The notes below the pieces were generated by a model. It was not told the origin of the DNA, did no database searches, and saw only the letters and a program-made list of their open reading frames with translations. A program made the translations under genes and the position numbers. A stretch of DNA of 64,000 nt, from positions 1,364,001 to 1,428,000 of the forward strand of contig JAHRHY010000009.1 of the NCBI GenBank assembly GCA_019671135.1. The letters are read 5' to 3'. Positions 44,478 through 55,592 of this stretch are shown in pieces; the stretch's first letter is position 1, and every line of letters begins with the position of its first letter. The DNA is from Linnemannia hyalina (taxonomy: Eukaryota; Mortierellomycota; Mortierellomycetes; Mortierellales; Mortierellaceae).

Positions 44478-47400
44478 ATGTCCTCTCCCATTCTCTCTAC
44501 ACATTCTGGACACCACAGGATCTTCATCGGCCCCGTCGTCCAAGGACGCATCAATAACAACAACAACACCGACGTAACAGCGACGAGTACACCCTCTAGC
44601 CACAGCCACTACAAACATCATAATCATACCCAGCCGAAACCCGTTCAGGCACCCAAACCCTGGTGGGAACAAGGATCTTCCTTCCTTCGATCCCACATCT
44701 CCCTTCACAACGTCTCCACTTCTGCTACGACAGCAACACCTCCTCTGACAAACAGCAGCAGGACAACACCAGCAACAACCCCTTCTCCGCAACAGCACCC
44801 TGCATCCTCCACCTCGCAACATCAGACCAATATACCCCAGCTCTCATACACCTTCAGCGACGACGACGAAGGGTCGAGCTGCAGCAGTAGCGAGGTTAGC
44901 GATGAGGAGATCAATGCTTACGACAGTGAAGACGAACGACGAGACTATACTCAAGATCATGATGTCAACGGTGATGATGAGGACGAGGACAACAGCCAAG
45001 ACGACGACAACGGGATCAGCAACAAACCGGTCGGTGCCAACAACCATCCGTTTCACACTTCATCATCCTCCGAATCATTCTCCGCTCCTGTCGCTGCTGG
45101 GCACAGCAGCAGCAGCAGGCGCAACCAGTACCAAGAACGACATGGACAACAATCCTCAGAGGAATCTGGCCAACTACTAAACGTCGATTCAAACGGCAAC
45201 CCCATCAAGAACAAGGACAAGGGAAAGGCCAAGGATGCAGATGTACTGGCGCAACAGGCACAGGACGACGCATGCATGTCAAAACCAAAGTCCGTGAAAC
45301 GGTGGAGGACTGGAGGCAAGAAGCGCACAAAGAGTATGAGGGACGAGGGAGAACCGAATCGACTCAAAAAGATTCTTCGATCCCGTCGAGCCCGTCGACA
45401 GAACGACGAACCAGATCTTGGCTGGGAAAGCGACGGATCAAGGTAAGGCTAAAACGAGGGGTAAAAATCGAAAGGGTTGAGGGGATGGTGCAGTGGGGAA
45501 AACATATCAATAGGTCGCTTTGACCACCCCTGAACATCTGAACGGCAGCTGACAGTAAAAGTTAGGAGGAAGAGAGGTACAAAAACAGGAAAAGAATGAA
45601 TATTAGCAAGCCGCAAATATCAAATGTACTTACAACCCCTCGTACAATTATGAACCCCACAAAATGTAGAGCGTCAAGACCTCGCCTTGGCCGACAGATG
45701 ACTTCAGGGGCAATGCTTGCTAACCACCGCCATGACCGTCAGGAACATCACTCTGTTCTTGTGAGCTCACCCATGTCCTCCGAGGTCAACCTACCTGCCA
45801 CCAATGGCCCTATCTATGTGAGCTCGCCCGTGTCCTCAGCATTGGACGTCAGCAACCCCGACAACCTGGAGCGTCCTGACCCAACACCCATTCAAAATCT
45901 CGGAAGCGCTGCGGGAATCGAGACAGATCTACTTGCTCCAGGTTGGAAATCACATTCTAACAGCTCGCTCTCTTCTTCAGGAACGCCCAGGAACAGCAAC
46001 ATACAGCGTGGTGCCACTTGGGCTACGGCACGAGAATATGGCTCCAGCTACGGACAAGGCTCGCTCCATGATAAGGTCATTGAGGAGGAAAACGAATCAG
46101 ACGAGTACGATGAGGAGAACGACCATTACTTCCTGGCCAAGACGACAAGTAGGACGACTGATTGGGAGGGTGCAGAGGAGGAAGGCGTACCTAATCAAGG
46201 AACCAGTAACGCTGCTCCAAATGTCACGAATCCGACGGCAAAAGACGAGACTGCTGCGGATACGACCTCCAAGGAACCCATGTCAGCGACCATCAGCAAA
46301 GCAGGCACTCTTTTGAGCCGGACATTGCTGAGGAGAGCTCCTACAGGATTGAAGATGCGGGAAGGAGAAGCTGACAAGTCAAAAGTGGCTCAGCCAGTGG
46401 AATCGGTCTGCTCCATTGACAAGGATTGTCAGACCACGGCCGCGGAACCCAGCAAGAAGAAGCACGTCCGCTTCCTCACCAAGGTCCAGAACCCAATCTC
46501 ATCCAGCCGTCAACCAACAATGCTCTCGACAAACCCAATGGTCAAGCAGGATCGCATGTTGGTCAGGAAGGAGGTGACGGAGCGCCCAGGACCACATGTC
46601 TTCAACTCTGTTACTGCACGACGTTTCGAGCTCCAGAGTGAAGGATGGAAAGAGTGGTGGTGTGTCATGAAAGGGCCCCCTGTAGGACCCAATCCTTCCG
46701 TCAACAAGATTCGCAGGAAGTCGAAGCGTGCCAAGCGTATCGAAAAGGGCCGACTGGAGTTCTTTTACAACCATGTAAGCATGACGATATTTTATTACAG
46801 AGTGGACTATTTGAGCGAATGGACTAGGTTGTGAAATGAACATGCACTGACCATGCATTGACTTCCTGGCTTATCTAAATAGAAAAAAATCAAGGGAGCC
46901 GTCATTCTATCGTCTCACACGACGGTGTCGGTCTATTCGTCGCTCGATTACTCAATTGCAGTGACCCAGAACTACCCAGAGGCCGTGGGTCTTACTGTTT
47001 ACATCCTACGCCCTCGCACCATCTCGCTGGCTTGTGCCTGGTACATGGAGATCTACACCCTGCTGAACGGCAAAGCACCCATCCCACCTTTCATCGAGAT
47101 TTCAGTTCCAGATTTCGACGTCAAGATTCGAGTCCCGATCCCGGAAGATTCAGAGACTGAGACTGAGTCTGACACCGACAGCGATTCCCAGAACCAAGAA
47201 AACGACGACGAGGACAACAACGATATTGGCGTCAATGGACGCGCCAACACTGTGAACAACACGAACTTGAGCAGCACATTGCCTCCTCAAGACACGCCTT
47301 TGCAGAGTTTCAGGACAGCGAGGACCAGTCTTCCTGAACGATTGGCGTCCAAGACGTTCTATTTGAAAAACGATGACGCGCGGCCAACATTGGTGGCGCC

Positions 47401-49569
47401 CGACGAGGTGACTCCGCGACTTTTGCGATCTCATGTACTGGCGCTGCTTAAAGATGTTCCAGACTGGAGCGAGGTCGTCAAGATGTGGCGGGATCCTTCG
47501 CAGTTCGGCGATGTAGCTCTCTGTTGGAAACGGTATGATCGAATTGAATGGATCTACTGGAGCGAGCGTATCCCTGGCGAGACAGATAACTTGCACTTGA
47601 AGAAGGAGCACATTGGATTCGCGGATGGATCGGACTGGGTTGGACGGATGGACGAAACTGTTGTTGGCCCGCAAGTCCTGGATAAGGTAAGGCTTCATAA
47701 CATATACTTTACTACCAATTTTTCTCTTTTGTTGAATGCATGCATGCTAATTTTTCTTTTGTATATGTGTAATAGACTCACTTGCTGGAATTGAGGCCAA
47801 TCACCCACTACCCAACAAAGGCCAAGGATTCGAGTGGCAAGGAGTTGCATGAACCCGACCCTATCGAGGGTTATTTGGTCCGCGTCAGCACATTTTCAGG
47901 AAACCCGATCCGCCGCTTCAGGCGCCTGTACTTGACCACTCACGACCACATGCTTATTTACACCATCCCTTCGCAGTCTCACAGTCCGACGATGCAGCAC
48001 GCAGGAGCAATTGACCCCACGGCCCTGATGTTCAGCATCAGCCCTCACCACTCGGCCAACCCTGACCACAAGGACATGGCACAAAGTCGATCAGTCCGCC
48101 GCTTGAAGGCGCAAGTGAGATCGGCACGTGGATACATCGACATGACCAGGATTGCGGATATCCGAGTATTGACGAACCAGGAGTGGGAGACGGTGCGACA
48201 TCTGCCCTACGACAAGAAGGACAAGGAGAATCTCACCAAACGTGAGCGACTTGGAAAGGCGATGCAGAAGGTGGCGGTGGCCGCTCGTGAGGCCAAGGCT
48301 CGTGCGGAGGAGGCGAGAGCGGCAGATGGCACTGAAGTTCAGGAGCAACCGCAGATCGTGATGCAGGAGCCGGACCATTACTTTTTCAACACTGCAGGAA
48401 TCCCAGATGCATCAGAGGGCTCATCCACTGGAGCCCAGCATAACTCAAGAAGCTCCGGACAGCAACAACAACCAGTGACAGACCTCGACTCCAGCGAGCC
48501 TTTGAATGCGTCGCTCTCCAAGAGAACAGAAGGACTTGGTATCGGACACAACAAAGGATCGTCTTCATCACCGACTTTTAAAAACTCGATCGTCAGGTCG
48601 ACAACCTTCATGGCCGACCTTCTCCTCCATAACGATGCTGGCGTGGTGGATCAGGCGGACGAGGACAGCAACGTGATCGAAATCGAGATGATGGAAGGAC
48701 CCTGTGTTCGGTTCCGAGCCTTCAACTCCGATGCCGCTCATCTCTGGCGCGATCAATTGGAAAAGCTGTCAGAGTACTGGAGACTGAGAAAACATTTGGA
48801 TGTCAGAGAACATATGGCCGTCGCCCAGGCCAACTACCAGCTGGCCTCAAGTTTGGACGATGATGAGATCCAGGTCGGCGAGACGATCCAAGATTGGGAC
48901 AACGATCGAGCTGTGGTATCGCCCTCAATCTGGAACTGGTGTGTTGTCAACGGCTGCCGGAGTGTGACCAGGTCTGGATACTTGTACTATAAGCCTAAAC
49001 TCCATAGCACCTTCCGCAAGATCTTTATGGTCCTGACCGAGGGCATGGTGATGATGTTCCACCCGCACCGGCGATCCAAGGCATCTGGACAGTTAGTCCC
49101 GACGACGGCCTGCAAGCTGCTGTCGGTTCACACCTTGACGGACATCTACATCTACTCTGGACACTTTTCGGGCGAGGACACCCGCCACGGCACCAACGAT
49201 GAGTCAGAGCGGCTCCCACGATTTTACCCAGACGGATTGATTGTTGACGACCCGGATGAGGACTGCACGTTTTCGATCTGGAGAGGCAAGCGGAGAAAGA
49301 TGTTTAGTCGCCGCAGCGCCGCTCTGACGACCATGTCTTCCAAGGCCATGACGGGATCCTCGCGCGTCTTTGGCAAGGAAGGATTGCTGTCGAGCATTGT
49401 CAAACAAGGGGTTGTCTATGGATCGTCCCCTCAAAGCTGTGCTGTCCTCCGTGCGCGGTCGAGGCCGGATCTGGAGCAGTGGGTGTCTGCGATCAACACG
49501 GAGATTGAGCGGGTTGTCCGGGCTGAGCGTCGACGTGTCCGTGGCAAGGGACATCACCATCAGCATTAG
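44478..49569 (+). CDS. SPO71-like protein with tandem PH domains
   Basis: Four exons: 44478-45442, 45670-46774, 46883-47686 and 47776-49569, in matching phases (2, 0, 0) with GTAAGG, GTAAGC and GTAAGG donors. The product is about 1555 aa. The first 600 residues are disordered with acidic Ser/Asp runs. A conserved block follows: FELQSEGWKEWWCVMKGPP (about 640-660) and KGAVILSSHTTVSVYSSLDY. Two pleckstrin-homology domains come next. The first begins IEGYLVRVSTFSGNPIRRF (about 984), has a long insert and closes with HLWRDQLEKLSEYW. The second runs SGYLYYKPKLHSTFRKIFMV to LEQWVSAINTEIER (about 1357-1535). This order matches ascomycete Spo71, a PH protein of the forespore membrane. A role in membrane shaping or lipid transport at the plasma membrane is inferred. 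It is convergent with the F-box gene at 49889. Confidence 0.82.
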
Positions 49570-49888
49570 GGTTCATTGCACTTTTGTGCTGTTCGTTTGA
49601 GTGGCATTAAAGCAGTTGGTCAGCAAGGAGAGAGAAGGAGAGAGATCCCAAAATGCTATCATTGCTAGTTTATTTGAATATATTTGCCAACGAACGATTG
49701 TCGAAAGCTGATTGCTTAACCTTTGCCTGCGATCATGCCAAAGTCTTTCTTTTTTTTGAGATATTTATTTAGTGAACCCCCCCCCCCCCCTTGACAGAGC
49801 GCGTTGTTAATATTTCAGAGTACCTACTTGTTATTGTTGTTTGGGGGGGGGGGGGGAAGCGAGAAGGATGAAGGAAGCACTGAGCTCA
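49570..49888. other. Convergent 3' region with a poly-C / poly-G pair
   Basis: The 3' flanks of the SPO71-like gene (plus) and F-box copy 3 (minus). It holds 14 C at 49777-49790 and 14 G at 49843-49856, 52 bp apart, able to pair as a perfect inverted repeat. Confidence 0.8.
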
Positions 49889-51916
49889 TCATTGAAGTTG
49901 GCGCTTTTCCTTCTCAACTACGATCTCGGCGCGGGTCGGCCACTGGAGTCCAAGCCAGGCCAGGTCATCCAGTGTCATTGGTCCATACCACCCTTGGTCA
50001 GTTCTTGCCACGGTACTCAAGAAACCACTATGCGTACATGCATCCCTCTCCGCCCCTTCCTCCTTGTCCTCTGTCTTTTTCAACAACTCGAGAACGACTT
50101 CCTGCGTCATCGACTTGACAACTATACACAAATCGCTCCAATCCAAGTCCACCTTCTTCAACGACCTCACAGCTTTCAATCGTCCAAACAGTTCCCGCAT
50201 CCTGCGGATAAACAACACTCGGTGGTGGTGGTAAGGTCTCATAATCGCCTCGCTGTACTTGTGAGAAGGTTGTTCAAGGTAGTCGTCGAGGGTGGGGGTT
50301 TGGTTCCAGTAACGAGAATAGTCGAGAAAGATATGACTGCAGTTGTAGCAGTCCGAGTCGCCGAGGGATGTTAGGCGGAGGTGGGTCAGGGATTTGAAGG
50401 CGGTGTTGATGCTGTTGTTGTCGGCGAGGGCGGCGGGGTTGTTGATGAGGTCGTCGTCGTCAGAATCAGAGTCGGAGTTGGTAGGGGAGTGAGGAGGTGG
50501 AGATGGGGGTATGGGGGATTTGTCGAGGAAGGAAAAGTCCATCCTGGAAATCGGCTCGATAGCCAACTCCTTCAGTTCCTTACAATCCGCCCAACTCAAC
50601 CCATCGCCCCTCCGCCCAGCCCGGAAGGGGATCGGGTAGCTCCAACCCCCATCGTCCGACTGCACAAAAACCCTCTCCAACGTCTCTGTCGACCTCACTA
50701 GCAGGCCCGAGACATCTTCATATCCTCTATCCGACCACATGTTGTTCGAAAACCCCGTCGCCATAAACTCTCTCAATTTCTCAAACACCCCCTTCAACGG
50801 CGTTCGGTCCCGAATGACTGTCCCCGTATCATCATTATTGAACGGGATATCTCGCGGGAGATGCATGGTCGGGTGGTGTGAAAAGTTTGTTCCGCCGAGG
50901 TGGATGGTGTCCAGGTCTGGGCAGGATTCGACGAGGGATTGGAGGAGGGTGTTAGGGTATCCATGGTATCCTGCGATGGCGAGTTTGGAGAGGTGTGGGG
51001 ATTGTTTGGTGAGGGGGATGATGAGCCAGTCTGGGTAGCTGTAGCGGAATTCTGAAAAGTCGTCTTTGAGGAACCTTGTCTGGTCCCAATACGAGGATCT
51101 GGAGTCGCTGCTGCTGCTCTTTCGAGGAATATCGCTCAGCAGACACAACCGCTTCAATGACAAAAGCGGTGCCGGGTCAATCACCTGCGGAGGAGGCGGC
51201 GTAGAAATCTGCGAAGGACGACAGACCAACTCAAAATCCTCAATACCTTCTGGAAGATGCTGTAACAGCCGCATCCGGAACTCTTCATCGACCGCATAGT
51301 CCAGATGGATCTTGATCCGTCTCAACGACTTGTGGTTCGAAATTGCCTCTAGGACCTCTGTCGAGAAATGGTCCGTCCTGTAGAATTGTCGTGCATGGTG
51401 GATGTATAGGAATTGCAGTTTTGGCGAATGTTGGATAAGTCGGAGGGCGTTTGAGGCTTGGGGAACGATTGAGGGGCGGTCGGGAGCGTGGTAAAAGTAA
51501 CCCTCGTCGCCCTTACCGGGTCGGGGTTGGTATCCAAAATCGAGACACGACAGTTCTTGCAGGTTGATACACCGTCCTGCTGTTGCACCACCCAGTGCCA
51601 TCGTAGACCCTGATGGACCCGGAATAACCGAATCCTCCTTGGGCAAGAACCAACCCCCGTCCGAGATATCGACCTGAAGGGACCGAATCTGAGCAGCACG
51701 GTCGAGGACCTGACGGATAAGGTGTGGTGGGGTTTCGCGCGGGTTGGTGTCGAGGCGTACGAAGCGGTGGAGTTGAGGTTGGAGGGCGTCGTGCCAATGG
51801 TGAGAGACTTGGATGCAGGCGAAGAGATCTTTGCGTGTTAGGTCTTTGCAGATTAGGTCGGAAATCAGCGGGATCTCTAACGCCGACGCGCGCTTTTCGT
51901 GAGGTGTTGGCGACAT
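49889..51916 (-). CDS. F-box/LRR-like protein, copy 3
   Basis: An intronless 675 aa protein from the ATG at 51916 (MSPTPHEKRASALEIP). The frame runs further upstream only from a TTG. The F-box is at residues about 10-55 (LEIPLISDLICKDLTRKDLF, CIQVSHHWHDAL). Then IRSLQVDISDGGWFLPKE aligns with the same region of copies 1 and 2, followed by weak LRRs (LKRLCLLSDI, LSKLAIAGYHG, LTHLRLTSLGD). Near the C-terminus is GWYGPMTLDDLAWLGLQWPT, the motif it shares with copy 1. It is a predicted SCF ubiquitin-ligase adaptor of unknown target. Unlike copies 1 and 2 it has no small-protein gene downstream. Confidence 0.8.
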   Translation of the reverse strand: MSPTPHEKRASALEIPLISDLICKDLTRKDLFACIQVSHHWHDALQPQLHRFVRLDTNPRETPPHLIRQVLDRAAQIRSLQVDISDGGWFLPKEDSVIPGPSGSTMALGGATAGRCINLQELSCLDFGYQPRPGKGDEGYFYHAPDRPSIVPQASNALRLIQHSPKLQFLYIHHARQFYRTDHFSTEVLEAISNHKSLRRIKIHLDYAVDEEFRMRLLQHLPEGIEDFELVCRPSQISTPPPPQVIDPAPLLSLKRLCLLSDIPRKSSSSDSRSSYWDQTRFLKDDFSEFRYSYPDWLIIPLTKQSPHLSKLAIAGYHGYPNTLLQSLVESCPDLDTIHLGGTNFSHHPTMHLPRDIPFNNDDTGTVIRDRTPLKGVFEKLREFMATGFSNNMWSDRGYEDVSGLLVRSTETLERVFVQSDDGGWSYPIPFRAGRRGDGLSWADCKELKELAIEPISRMDFSFLDKSPIPPSPPPHSPTNSDSDSDDDDLINNPAALADNNSINTAFKSLTHLRLTSLGDSDCYNCSHIFLDYSRYWNQTPTLDDYLEQPSHKYSEAIMRPYHHHRVLFIRRMRELFGRLKAVRSLKKVDLDWSDLCIVVKSMTQEVVLELLKKTEDKEEGAERDACTHSGFLSTVARTDQGWYGPMTLDDLAWLGLQWPTRAEIVVEKEKRQLQ

Positions 51917-52236
51917 ATTTTTTTTTCCCTTGGCTGGGACGGTGACGACGCGTGAGGAGGAAAGACCGGCTGAGGAGATGAGGAGAGACAAAAGAAGAGG
52001 TGATGGATACTTGGTCAATTGCTTGGAATGAAGAAAGGAAAAGAAAAGGGAAAATGAATTCTGAGGCTCACATTTTTATGTTTGTGAGACAGGTAACAAA
52101 CATATGAAAGGGAGACCTTTGTTCCATGGACGTACAGACGAAGATTCGACTTCCGTCGAGTAGTTGCTAGAACAATCCATTAATCCATTCTTCCCCTTTT
52201 TCTTGCACTGCACCCGTGCAAATAAACAATCGCGCT
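51917..52236. other. Intergenic, F-box copy 3 upstream region
   Basis: The likely promoter and leader of F-box copy 3; no gene seen. Confidence 0.5.
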
Positions 52237-52610
52237 TCAGCCTAGAAACCCAAACCTGTCAAAATAGGGTGCAGTGACGCGACTGCTAAACCCATGTCTG
52301 GACTCCGTGCTGCGGTATGAGTCAAAAAGACTAACCGGAGCCATGTGCAGGAATGTGGCAACCCGCCATATCTTGAACAAGGTTGTCCATAGCGGTGGGA
52401 GCCCCTCGTCGCGTCGTCCCAGCTCTTCCAAAGGCGGGCAATGCGAGCGTTGTAGATGGCGCCCGTGCTCCAAGGGTCTCTCTTGCCATTGTCATCTTGG
52501 TAGTCATGACAGACTGCAGGTAGTGGGGCCTTGTTCCCGTATTGTCGTGCTGCTGCCTCGATGAGGTGTAAAGGCACAATGGAGGTCTCGATGTAGGGTT
52601 GAGAGCACCA
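52237..52610 (-). pseudogene. Broken gene fragment of unknown family
   Basis: Two protein-like stretches in adjacent frames follow each other. IVPLHLIEAAARQYGNKAPL, DYQDDNGKRDPWSTGA and ARIARLWKSWDDATRGS come first. After a frame change near 52395, TLFKIWRVATFLHMAPVSL and RVTAPYFDRFGFLG follow, ending at a stop. In the first frame a TGA lies just upstream at about 52623. Composition is gene-like, but I do not recognise the family, and no intron explains the frame switch. It sits between an intact F-box gene and an F-box relic, so it may belong to the same decaying block. Confidence 0.35.
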
Positions 52611-52773
52611 AGGAAGACAAAGTCAGGCTAGATCCTCTCTGGTTACCTATCCCCACCACCACCCCTTCGACGTCCACTCGTATCCACTGTTGCTTCTGTT
52701 GTCCTTGAACTCGGTCTCCCGGAATAACTACATGGCATACTCCAACGACATGTTAGAGATACTCGGACACAAA

Positions 52774-53356
52774 TCACTCAATCTCCAACGCCCGCAGTTG
52801 CTTGAGATCCTTGAGACGACCATAAAGTCCACGCTCTCAGCCTGTTGTCTTTGGTGCTCTTGCGGACCTCAGTCTTAGCGAAAGCCTCCAGAGGTTTCCA
52901 ACTCTCGTCATCCTTCTCGCCATCCTTCTCGTCGAGCTCCACGTCATAGAATTCGCAGTGGTAAACGATGAGAGAGACAGAAAGTTCTGGTGTTGACTTC
53001 CTTGTTTGTTCAGCTCGTTTTGCGCACAGCCCAATTGTCAAAAAAAATGGAGGGATCATCTCTTCTGCCATTGTCTGTCCAAAAGAGAGGGATAAAGCGA
53101 GGAGAAGGTACACAGCCAACAAACGGAGCATGAAGTCGACGATAACAACAACGGCGATCATGGATGCATCATTGTGTCCAAATGTGTGCAACCCTTCATA
53201 CATGGGCTGTATGAGTTTAATCGTATTTCGCCCAATTGGCGGGAGACAAAAGCGCGCAATTGATACAACCGGAATGATGCACAGCAAGCCTATAACACAG
53301 CCAGCAGGCATTGAGGTAACAACAGCTCTTATGTCCAACAAGGACGAGGACACCAT
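52774..53356 (-). pseudogene. F-box gene C-terminal relic fused to a hydrophobic ORF
   Basis: The minus strand at 52774-52830 encodes GLYGRLKDLKQLRALEIE then TGA. This is nearly identical to ELYGRLKDLKQLRALEIEW in F-box copy 1. Upstream in another frame, VYHCEFYDVELDEKDGEKDD and SWKPLEAFAKTEV resemble the region before that motif in copy 1. So this is a truncated, frameshifted F-box 3' end. The open frame carrying the second part continues upstream to 53356 through hydrophobic stretches (CVIGLLCIIPVVSIARF, AVVVIVDFMLRLLAVYLLLA) that do not occur in F-box proteins. These may be chance or an unrelated membrane-protein piece joined by rearrangement. Confidence 0.45.
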
Positions 53357-53765
53357 CGTTGTCTCTCTCTCTCTCTCTATCCCTTGTCCATGAGGAAAAG
53401 CGCCTTCTCCCTCCCCTTCTCTCGATTTTGGGCAGTGCCGACATCACTCCTGATACTACTCCTGCTGCCTGCCTGTCTCCCTTCCTCCTTGTCTTTCCTT
53501 CATGCGGGCCCCTTTGCCTGATATGTAGGTGCCTTCGCGAGTAAGGTCCTTGTATATGTTCCATGGCGTCTCTTTTTCTTTTTTCTTTTTCCTCACTTTT
53601 CGTCTCTTCACCGTTTCTTTTTCTTCACTTTCTCCAACAATCGCCTTTTTTCAGCTCCTTTTTCACTCAACATCCTCCCGTTCCTTCGACCCCTTCTTTC
53701 TCCCCATACCCCTTTCCCCTAGTCTCTCATAACGATCGTGTCCAAAGTCCAAACACAAATGCAAA
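53357..53765. other. Upstream region of kelch gene 1
   Basis: A C/T-rich leader; a TC repeat lies near 53361-53378. No gene seen. Confidence 0.55.
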
Positions 53766-55592
53766 ATGTGGCACCCCTCTCTTCTTCTCAGTATAACTCT
53801 CGCCCTTCTTTCACTCTATCCTTCTTCCACGGCCTTCACCCATGCCCAACAACAATACACGCCAACCACCTACTATGGCTCGCAATCAGCATTCGCCGAG
53901 GGTAAAGCCATCTACATCCACGGTGGAAGGGCCGTCTTGACTGACGCCAACCCACCCTCCAACCAAACTTTTCTGCTCGACCTCTCAACTCCTTGGTCCA
54001 TCGAGAGCCCTGTCTTTCGCCAGCTAGCATCTGGGTTTCCATCCGAGGGGGCCACAAGCGCACTCTACAACAACAAAAATACTTGGTACCTCTCTAACGA
54101 CCAGAATGTCGCCCTCTATGACGTCCAGAAGAACACCTGGGGCCCTACCCTGCGATACAACAGCAGTAACCCGGACTTTAACATGGTCGCCGTCGCGGAT
54201 CCGATCAACAACTCTGTCTATGTCGTCAATGGATGGCAGGCTGACTCCAAATTGTCCAACCCAGTCAGTACGATGCGTTATGATGAGGTGACGGGCCAGA
54301 TCTTTCCTGCTGGGAACAGTGTCCCCGTGAGTGGTGGTTATGCCGCGGTCTGGAGCACGAAACGAAGCTCGATCCTTGTCCATGGTGGATATAACAAGGC
54401 CCGGACTATTATGCAACGCGTCCTGTACGAGTACATCCCCATCACGGAGCAGTACATCCCCATCACTGACAAAGGCGACGTCCCACCTCCTCGGTATGGG
54501 CACTGTATGGTGGAGGCGTACGGCGGCAGCAAGATTATTCTCTTTGGAGGAGTCACCAACCAGAATCCGACGAGTGCCGATATTTTCATCTTTGACGTGG
54601 CGACTTTGACGTGGACACAGGGCCAGACAGGAGACTCGACCGTTGGGCGAGCGTACGCCGCCTGTGCTGTCACCAACGACATGTTTGTTGCCTGGGGTGG
54701 AGCCACGCAGTTGGACAACGTCTTTAGTGTCGTCAAGACCCCGACGATTGTGTACAACTTGAAGACGAATGGGAACGGTGCCTGGCAAAAGAACTTTTCG
54801 CCCGACAGCGATGTCGCGTCGTCACACGTTGGATCTATTGTCGGAGGGGTCCTTGGTGGATTGGCGCTGATTTCAGGGATGGTGCTCGGGTTCGTTGTCT
54901 ACCGTCGCAGGAAACGCGCAGGGGCTGAGAAAAATTCTTTGCCGAGGGGAGGAGGTTCTGAATCCAACTCGGACTACTCAATTACGCTCAAGCACGAGGG
55001 AGGAGAGGGCACTCAACGCGCATCCTATGTGGTCCATGCACCCGTCGCTACCGATATCTCACCCATGGCCCCCACCGGATACGAATCGTCAGCCTACACA
55101 GCCATCGGCTACGCTCAACCTAGCAATCAACCCCAGCCCCAGGTCTACAATCCTGTCGGTGCCGCTCCTGTCGTCGATGGTTCAATGTACTACACAGGAT
55201 ACACCCCTCCAACACAGCAAATCTACAACCCCGCGGCGAGTGCTCAAGGATACCCAGTTATCTACCAGCCCCCTCTTGTGGCCCAACCTTATCTCGCCGC
55301 AGACTCACCACAATTCCAGCACCAACAGACAGCATACCAATTGCCACCGCACAACCACGATCCTTCTGCCAGTTACGCCGGCTACAGCCCACCCGTCGTT
55401 GCCTCTGCTGTTCCATCACCGAAGATGGCATGGACCAACTCGCCTACAGTCACCGCTGCTTCTGCAACGGATGCCAGTGGCGGGGGTGGTGGTGGCGATG
55501 GTGGTAATGAACCCAGAGTGACTGTAGGAGGTAACGGACAATCGTACAGCAAGGATGAGGTTACCCGTCGCAACCCGCAGGGGACGGAATGA
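53766..55592 (+). CDS. Kelch beta-propeller membrane protein, tandem copy 1
   Basis: An intronless 608 aa single-pass protein. The signal peptide covers residues about 1-28 (LLLSITLALLSLYP ... FTHAQ). The ectodomain holds kelch repeats: KAIYIHGGRA, SVYVVNGWQ, SSILVHGGYN, RYGHCMVEAYGGSKIILFGG and RAYAACAVTNDMFVAWGGA. These blades form a galactose-oxidase-like propeller used for binding; no catalytic copper ligands were identified. One membrane helix (IVGGVLGGLALISGMVLGFV, about 357-379) is followed by a basic YRRRKR stop-transfer signal. The tail of about 225 residues is rich in Pro, Gln, Tyr and Ser and ends RRNPQGTE. It is paralogous to the next two genes. The topology suggests a surface receptor or adhesion protein; the ligand is unknown. 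A short internal duplication (YIPIT twice) lies near residue 225. Confidence 0.85.
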   Translation: MWHPSLLLSITLALLSLYPSSTAFTHAQQQYTPTTYYGSQSAFAEGKAIYIHGGRAVLTDANPPSNQTFLLDLSTPWSIESPVFRQLASGFPSEGATSALYNNKNTWYLSNDQNVALYDVQKNTWGPTLRYNSSNPDFNMVAVADPINNSVYVVNGWQADSKLSNPVSTMRYDEVTGQIFPAGNSVPVSGGYAAVWSTKRSSILVHGGYNKARTIMQRVLYEYIPITEQYIPITDKGDVPPPRYGHCMVEAYGGSKIILFGGVTNQNPTSADIFIFDVATLTWTQGQTGDSTVGRAYAACAVTNDMFVAWGGATQLDNVFSVVKTPTIVYNLKTNGNGAWQKNFSPDSDVASSHVGSIVGGVLGGLALISGMVLGFVVYRRRKRAGAEKNSLPRGGGSESNSDYSITLKHEGGEGTQRASYVVHAPVATDISPMAPTGYESSAYTAIGYAQPSNQPQPQVYNPVGAAPVVDGSMYYTGYTPPTQQIYNPAASAQGYPVIYQPPLVAQPYLAADSPQFQHQQTAYQLPPHNHDPSASYAGYSPPVVASAVPSPKMAWTNSPTVTAASATDASGGGGGGDGGNEPRVTVGGNGQSYSKDEVTRRNPQGTE

